Assembly: GCA_000934385.1 (NCBI GenBank)
Contig: KN880896.1
Span: 1-11,824, forward strand
DNA from: Cylindrobasidium torrendii FP15055 ss-10
Lineage: Eukaryota > Basidiomycota > Agaricomycetes > Agaricales > Physalacriaceae
Length of the DNA: 11,824 nucleotides
Direction: 5' to 3'
The notes beneath the pieces were generated by a model, which was given only the letters and a program-made list of their open reading frames with translations, ran no database searches and was not told the origin of the DNA. The position numbers and the translations under genes are program-made. Shown here piece after piece: positions 8,815 to 11,824 of this stretch. How positions within the stretch are numbered: the first letter of the stretch is position 1; every line of letters starts with the position of its first letter.

Positions 8815-9903
8815 ACGGTGCGTGCAGGACTTGGCCCTATACACGGAGACCATTTCACACGTTTAGCCTGTGGGCAATCCTGGGGTTGCGCGTCGACGCG
8901 CTTGCGTTTTGGGACTGGAGCAGGAATGGGATAATTCGCAAGGTCTTGCAGTTGAGGCGGAGAGGGGCGAGCGACGGTGGTTGCCTTCGAGGACACGGCT
9001 GGTCGGGGCGACCGTTTTGAAGGCTGGGGGGGTGCAACGCGTCGCATGCGTTTCGCAGGATGGGATGAATCGCCATCCGTCTGCTTTCTCTTCTTCGCGC
9101 TAGTGGGTTGTGCACCTTGCAGCAAAAATGGGGTGGGTATAGCGGACGCCGGTGGCGGCTGCTTGAATAACCGCATATGTTCCCGAATTTTGCTAGAGCT
9201 CCAGAGTTCATCGAGCTCTGATAACAGCGAGTCTTCCACATCATCCACCTGGAGCATGAACGTTTGCGCGATGACTGAAAGCAGGCCTGCATCTGCCAAT
9301 GGTGCAAAACGAGGAAGTGCGGCGTAGGGGTATGTGTGGCGTGTGAGAGTGCTGGTACAAGGATGCTTGGTATAAAGTTCCTCGTCGTGCCACTGATGAT
9401 TTACTTCGAAACTGCAGATGAGAGGCATAAGGGCAACAGGACTCTGGATTCCCAGTAAGCAACAGAATTGGCGTCATAGTTGATGAGACGCACCTGGTCA
9501 AGCCGGACCCTCTCGTCGAGGGGGCGAGGAATGTTGTACTTGTACAACTGTATGAGAGCCTTGAGAACTTTATCCTGTGGCCGAAAAACCACACTGGGTA
9601 CACCAGTTGCCCAAGTAACACTGGTCTGCACTGCATCAAATGAGTCCAGTATCTTTGTGGAAGGAAAAAGCGTACAGTTCAACGAGTTCCATGGCTCGTG
9701 GAGTCGACGAGCTAGCTCTCCGTGCTCCATTCCAGATAAAATTTGATGTGCTACCACCTGATGTCGTGTGAACAGAGCGCAATGCACAGATAGAAGGGAC
9801 GCACGGAACGGCGCCAGGTTGTGTCCGTCACTAGTTTATCCGCCTCGGCTTGGTCGAATTGATAGTAGAACGAGATGCATTCTTCTGCGTGGGGCACTTC
9901 CAT
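8742..9903 (-). CDS. Family member B: basic nuclear-type protein of unknown function, four exons
   Basis: Exons on the minus strand are 9903-9805, 9757-9676, 9630-9494 and 9443-8742, giving 339 residues. Introns are 47 bases (GTGCGT...ATCAG), 45 bases (GTACGC...TGCAG) and 50 bases (GTGCGT...TCCAG), phases 0, 1 and 0; exons 1-3 have exactly the lengths of those in C. Core motifs are VVAHQILSGMEHGELARR, FRPQDKVLKALIQLYKYN, ERVRLDQ, LYTKHP and YPYAALPRFAPLADAGLL. The tail carries KKRK, AKRMRR, PKRKRVD and QAKRVK clusters, then RTVYTRSSKAKGMAKTEAIL, identical to D except at one position. The ATG at 9903 matches the start of C (MEV-HAEE against MEAHHTEE). The low-complexity middle is the most diverged from C and D. 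Function unknown; a nuclear location is inferred from the basic clusters. No break or premature stop is seen. Confidence 0.78.
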
Positions 9904-9985
9904 GATTGCGCAAGTATGCGTGATTCGTTTGAGATGATGGGGGACGGAAGGAAACCGATGTCCGGCATCATTTACCGGCGATCGC

Positions 9986-10492
9986 GGTGTAGGGTACTGT
10001 ATATGAATTCGGACAAGCCTACCAACAATAGGGCTCAATCAAGTATCACTACAAGTACGAATTTGCTTGTGCTTTTCATTGATGAAGTGTATAGTGGGAG
10101 AAACAACTGCAATCAGACATGCTATGTCCTATCTCGACGATGGAACTCAATGAACAAGCCTGCGCGCCTCGAGCAATTCAATCATACCACTCTGCTATAG
10201 CTACTCGTTCGCTCAGCCGGATTTTATTGAGTCAAGCCTCTTGAGCAAATTGAATTGTAGGACGAGTGCCATACATCGCTGGTACAATTGAGAGCTTAGA
10301 GGAACTATCCAGGATGGCAAGGGTGGTTCGCGATCGCGGACTCGGATGATCGACATTGTCATTGATATTGATGATTGTGCCATGTTCCAATGAGGCATGT
10401 GTTTGCGCTGCAATTACCCATAGCCATACAGTACCGTACAATACACACAGTCCTAGTCATAGCCAATGATACAACATCATCCATGAGTTAAA
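9986..10492. other. Spacer upstream of gene B
   Basis: About 500 bases with no supported gene; open frames here are short and AT-rich with no motif. It should contain the remaining promoter of gene B on its left and the 3' end of the small zinc-binding gene on its right. A 10-base palindrome CGCGATCGCG lies at 10329-10338. Confidence 0.45.
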
Positions 10493-10771
10493 TTATAACT
10501 TCGCCAGCGCATCCGCCATTTTCATGTCCTCATTCAAACTCAACACAACTTTCTCATTGGCGCTGTGCTGCGTTGTGCTGGTGAATCCACGTCCACTGCA
10601 AGTCTTGCAGCATTGTTCCTCTCTACGCCCTTTAAGACGCCATGTTCGAACCGTAACCGGCGAACCTCCCTGACAATGCGTGCAGCGGCGAGGGTGCCCG
10701 CCACAATCATCACAAAGATAATACCCGTCGATGTCCAGTTCGTCTTCAGTCATTCCTACGCGACGATGCAT
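10493..10771 (-). CDS. Small CxxCxG zinc-binding protein
   Basis: An intronless 92-residue ORF. It has three Cys pairs in DnaJ-like style: CDDCGG (Cys20, Cys23), CTHCQGG (Cys30, Cys33) and CKTCSGRG (Cys55, Cys58), the last fitting CxxCxGxG exactly; Cys54 is extra. DnaJ (Hsp40) type I proteins have four such motifs forming two zinc sites; here only three are seen and there is no J domain, so it is not a full DnaJ. The N-terminus is acidic (MTEDELDIDG) and the C-terminus (NEDMKMADALAKL) could be helical. A second in-frame ATG at residue 7 could be the true start. It sits in the spacer between units B and D, on the same strand as the array, and no copy is seen between C and B. Its role is unknown; it could also be one exon of a longer gene, though no partner exon was found. 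Confidence 0.6.
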   Translation of the reverse strand: MHRRVGMTEDELDIDGYYLCDDCGGHPRRCTHCQGGSPVTVRTWRLKGRREEQCCKTCSGRGFTSTTQHSANEKVVLSLNEDMKMADALAKL

Positions 10772-10858
10772 GCTGCAGAGCTAGACCCCAAATTGAATAT
10801 TGACTGGCGGGAGACGGCAAGTACCCTAGCCAATCCAGAAAAAAAAAGAGAGCTGCCT

Positions 10859-10876
10859 ACAACCCTCCAAGGTTGT
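10859..10876 (-). other. Conserved hairpin with T-run, copy D
   Basis: Stem ACAACC/GGTTGT with loop CTCCAA; all six pairs are Watson-Crick. Two stem positions differ from copies C and B, and pairing is kept. On the minus strand it is followed by AGGCAGCTCTC and nine Ts. It lies about 320 bases past the gene D stop. Confidence 0.65.
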
Positions 10877-11024
10877 CGCCTGTCAACCCACGGCGCGTGC
10901 GACGCTATACACAGCAAGTTCTCTTCTTCTTTGAAAATTGGGTATATTACAGTCTACATCCTGAGGGTACAACTAATCCGCTGGCCAATCCATTCGCACG
11001 ACATACCGATATATAAGATATGTC

Positions 11025-11270
11025 ATGCACGCGGAGGGCGCGGGGACCGCTGCCCTCGATGTCGGCTGTCCGCGAGGCCAGCGGGCAGAATGTAATGTCA
11101 AACCCGAAAATTTTCTCCGCCTCAAGCGCGAAAACCAGCTGGAACTGGGCGCAATCCGAGGAGTGGGAAAGTCTAGGTGTGAGAGCGCGAAAAACTTTCA
11201 TCGCACACGACCAGGACGCAGGATTGCCTCCGTTTTCGCCATTCCCTTGGCCTTGGAAGACCTTGCGTAA
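11025..11270 (+). CDS. Antisense ORF, copy D (81 codons, doubtful)
   Basis: This begins MHAEGAGTAALDVGCPRGQR, contains ENQLELGAIRGVGKS and ends IPLALEDLA. It matches the 78-codon ORF of copy B along its whole length, with an in-frame addition of three codons after GKS. The final 70 or so bases lie opposite the end of gene D. A sequence GATATATAAG lies about 20 bases before it (near 11008) and resembles a TATA box. Coding status is doubtful because amino-acid-changing differences dominate. Confidence 0.3.
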   Translation: MHAEGAGTAALDVGCPRGQRAECNVKPENFLRLKRENQLELGAIRGVGKSRCESAKNFHRTRPGRRIASVFAIPLALEDLA

Positions 11271-11824
11271 ACAGTGCGTGCAGGACTTGGCCCCATACAC
11301 GGCGACTCTTTCGCGCGTTTGACCTGTGGGCAATCCTGGGGTTGCGTGTCGACGCGCTTGCGTTTTGGGGGAGTAGGAGTGTAATGGTCTAAATGATCCT
11401 GGAATGGAGGTGGGGAGGAACGAGCAACACCGGACGCCTTGGACGGCGCCGCTGATTGAGACGACCGTTTCGGAGGTTGGGAGGGCGCAGCGCGTCGCGT
11501 GCGTTTTGTAGGACGGGACGGATCTTCGTCTGCTTGCTTCCTCTTGCTCGTGCGAATAGCTTGAGCTTCCTTCGGAAATGATGTTTTGGGCAAAGTGGGA
11601 GCCGGCGGAGGCTGCTCAAACAACCGCACATGTTCGTAGATTTCATTGGCTTCCCAGAGGTCATTGAGCTCTGTGAAAAGCGGGTCCTCCGCATACGCAT
11701 TGACTAGGAACGCTTCTGCGGTGAGCGTGAGCAGTCCTGCATCCGCCAGCGGGGCGAATCGAGGAAGGGCGGAGTATGGGTACGTATGGCTTGTAGTGGT
11801 GCCAGTTCGAGGATGCCTTGTATA
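11198..11824 (-). CDS. Family member D: basic nuclear-type protein, 5' part beyond window
   Basis: Partial. The last exon reads without a stop from the right edge to 11198 (208 residues plus stop). It begins within the Y-T-K-H-P motif of the family (here YTRHP), followed by YPYSALPRFAPLADAGLL, the acidic helical stretch (ELNDLWEANEIYEHVRLFEQ), the low-complexity tail with SKRKQ, TKRTRR, PKRKRVD and VKRAK clusters, and the C-terminal TVYARSSKAKG motif. By position, about 36 residues of this exon and the first three exons should lie beyond the edge. In the tail it is closest to C; the C-terminal 20 residues and the downstream module are closer to B. No break is seen. Confidence 0.75.
   Translation of the reverse strand, partial: YTRHPRTGTTTSHTYPYSALPRFAPLADAGLLTLTAEAFLVNAYAEDPLFTELNDLWEANEIYEHVRLFEQPPPAPTLPKTSFPKEAQAIRTSKRKQADEDPSRPTKRTRRAAPSQPPKRSSQSAAPSKASGVARSSPPPFQDHLDHYTPTPPKRKRVDTQPQDCPQVKRAKESPCMGPSPARTVYARSSKAKGMAKTEAILRPGRVR

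Larger units (their letters stand above)
8228..9985 (-). repeat. Tandem duplication unit B
   Basis: Second direct repeat, containing gene B with its downstream module and about 80 bases upstream of its start codon. Compared with unit C it has about 45 extra bases near 8308-8355, left of the shared CACTACACCGTCAAATGAAG. Edges are by eye. Confidence 0.75.
10820..11824 (-). repeat. Tandem duplication unit D, cut by the window edge
   Basis: Third direct repeat. Similarity to unit C begins near GTACCCTAGCCAATCCA (about 10820), later than in unit B, so its left end is shorter. It runs to the right edge and contains the 3' part of gene D with the full downstream module. Confidence 0.75.

Noticed and set aside
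8855..9307. 150-codon minus-strand ORF
   Set aside because: It is a frame-shifted shadow of gene B's last exon.
5955..11824. Transposon explanation for the repeated units
   Set aside because: No terminal inverted repeats, target-site duplications, transposase or reverse transcriptase were seen; introns are kept, and copies are all in one orientation at regular spacing, which fits tandem duplication better.
1..11824. CRISPR arrays, tRNA or rRNA genes, bacterial operons
   Set aside because: No regularly spaced repeats, cloverleaf or rRNA-like stretch was seen, and genes are intron-rich and eukaryotic.

Overview
This window looks like nuclear DNA from a filamentous basidiomycete, probably an Agaricomycete. 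Genes carry many short GT-AG introns of about 45-60 bases, and intergenic spaces are short. The succinate dehydrogenase anchor subunit and the MYND-finger protein have a mushroom-type look. There is no bacterial operon structure, tRNA, rRNA, CRISPR array or recognisable transposase.

Layout. (1) 161-1384, minus strand: a four-exon gene for a basic, nuclear-looking protein of unknown function, the most diverged member ('A') of a local gene family. (2) 1580-3045, plus strand: a divergently transcribed four-exon gene of unknown function with an acidic/basic, probably nuclear C-terminus; only 195 bases separate its start from that of A. (3) 3687-4386, plus: a five-exon gene for the membrane-anchor (CybS) subunit of mitochondrial succinate dehydrogenase, the one confidently recognised metabolic gene. 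(4) 4836-5673, plus: a three-exon MYND zinc-finger gene. (5) From about 5955 to the right edge: a tandem array of three head-to-tail, minus-strand paralogs of A ('C' 6420-7572, 'B' 8742-9903, 'D' 11198 to beyond the edge). Each carries a conserved downstream module, and stop codons are spaced 2322 and 2456 bases apart. A small intronless gene for a CxxCxG zinc-binding protein (10493-10771, minus) sits in the spacer between B and D.

Splicing models for A, B and C were worked out by hand. All have three introns in the same places with phases 0, 1 and 0, and each gives one uninterrupted protein (358, 339 and 335 residues). The family has a conserved N-terminal domain, a low-complexity tail with several KRKR-type clusters, and a conserved C-terminal motif. 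I do not recognise it as a known domain family.

The most interesting unexplained signals are in the module downstream of C, B and D. One is a small hairpin with compensatory base changes, followed on the minus strand by a T-run. Another is a plus-strand ORF, antisense to the gene ends, kept in all three copies. The copies also look mosaic: coding parts of C and D are closest, while downstream parts of B and D are closest, as expected if copies have exchanged sequence. How the family genes work with the single-copy genes beside them cannot be read from the sequence; housekeeping SDH and the MYND gene look like ordinary neighbours of an expanding lineage-specific family.
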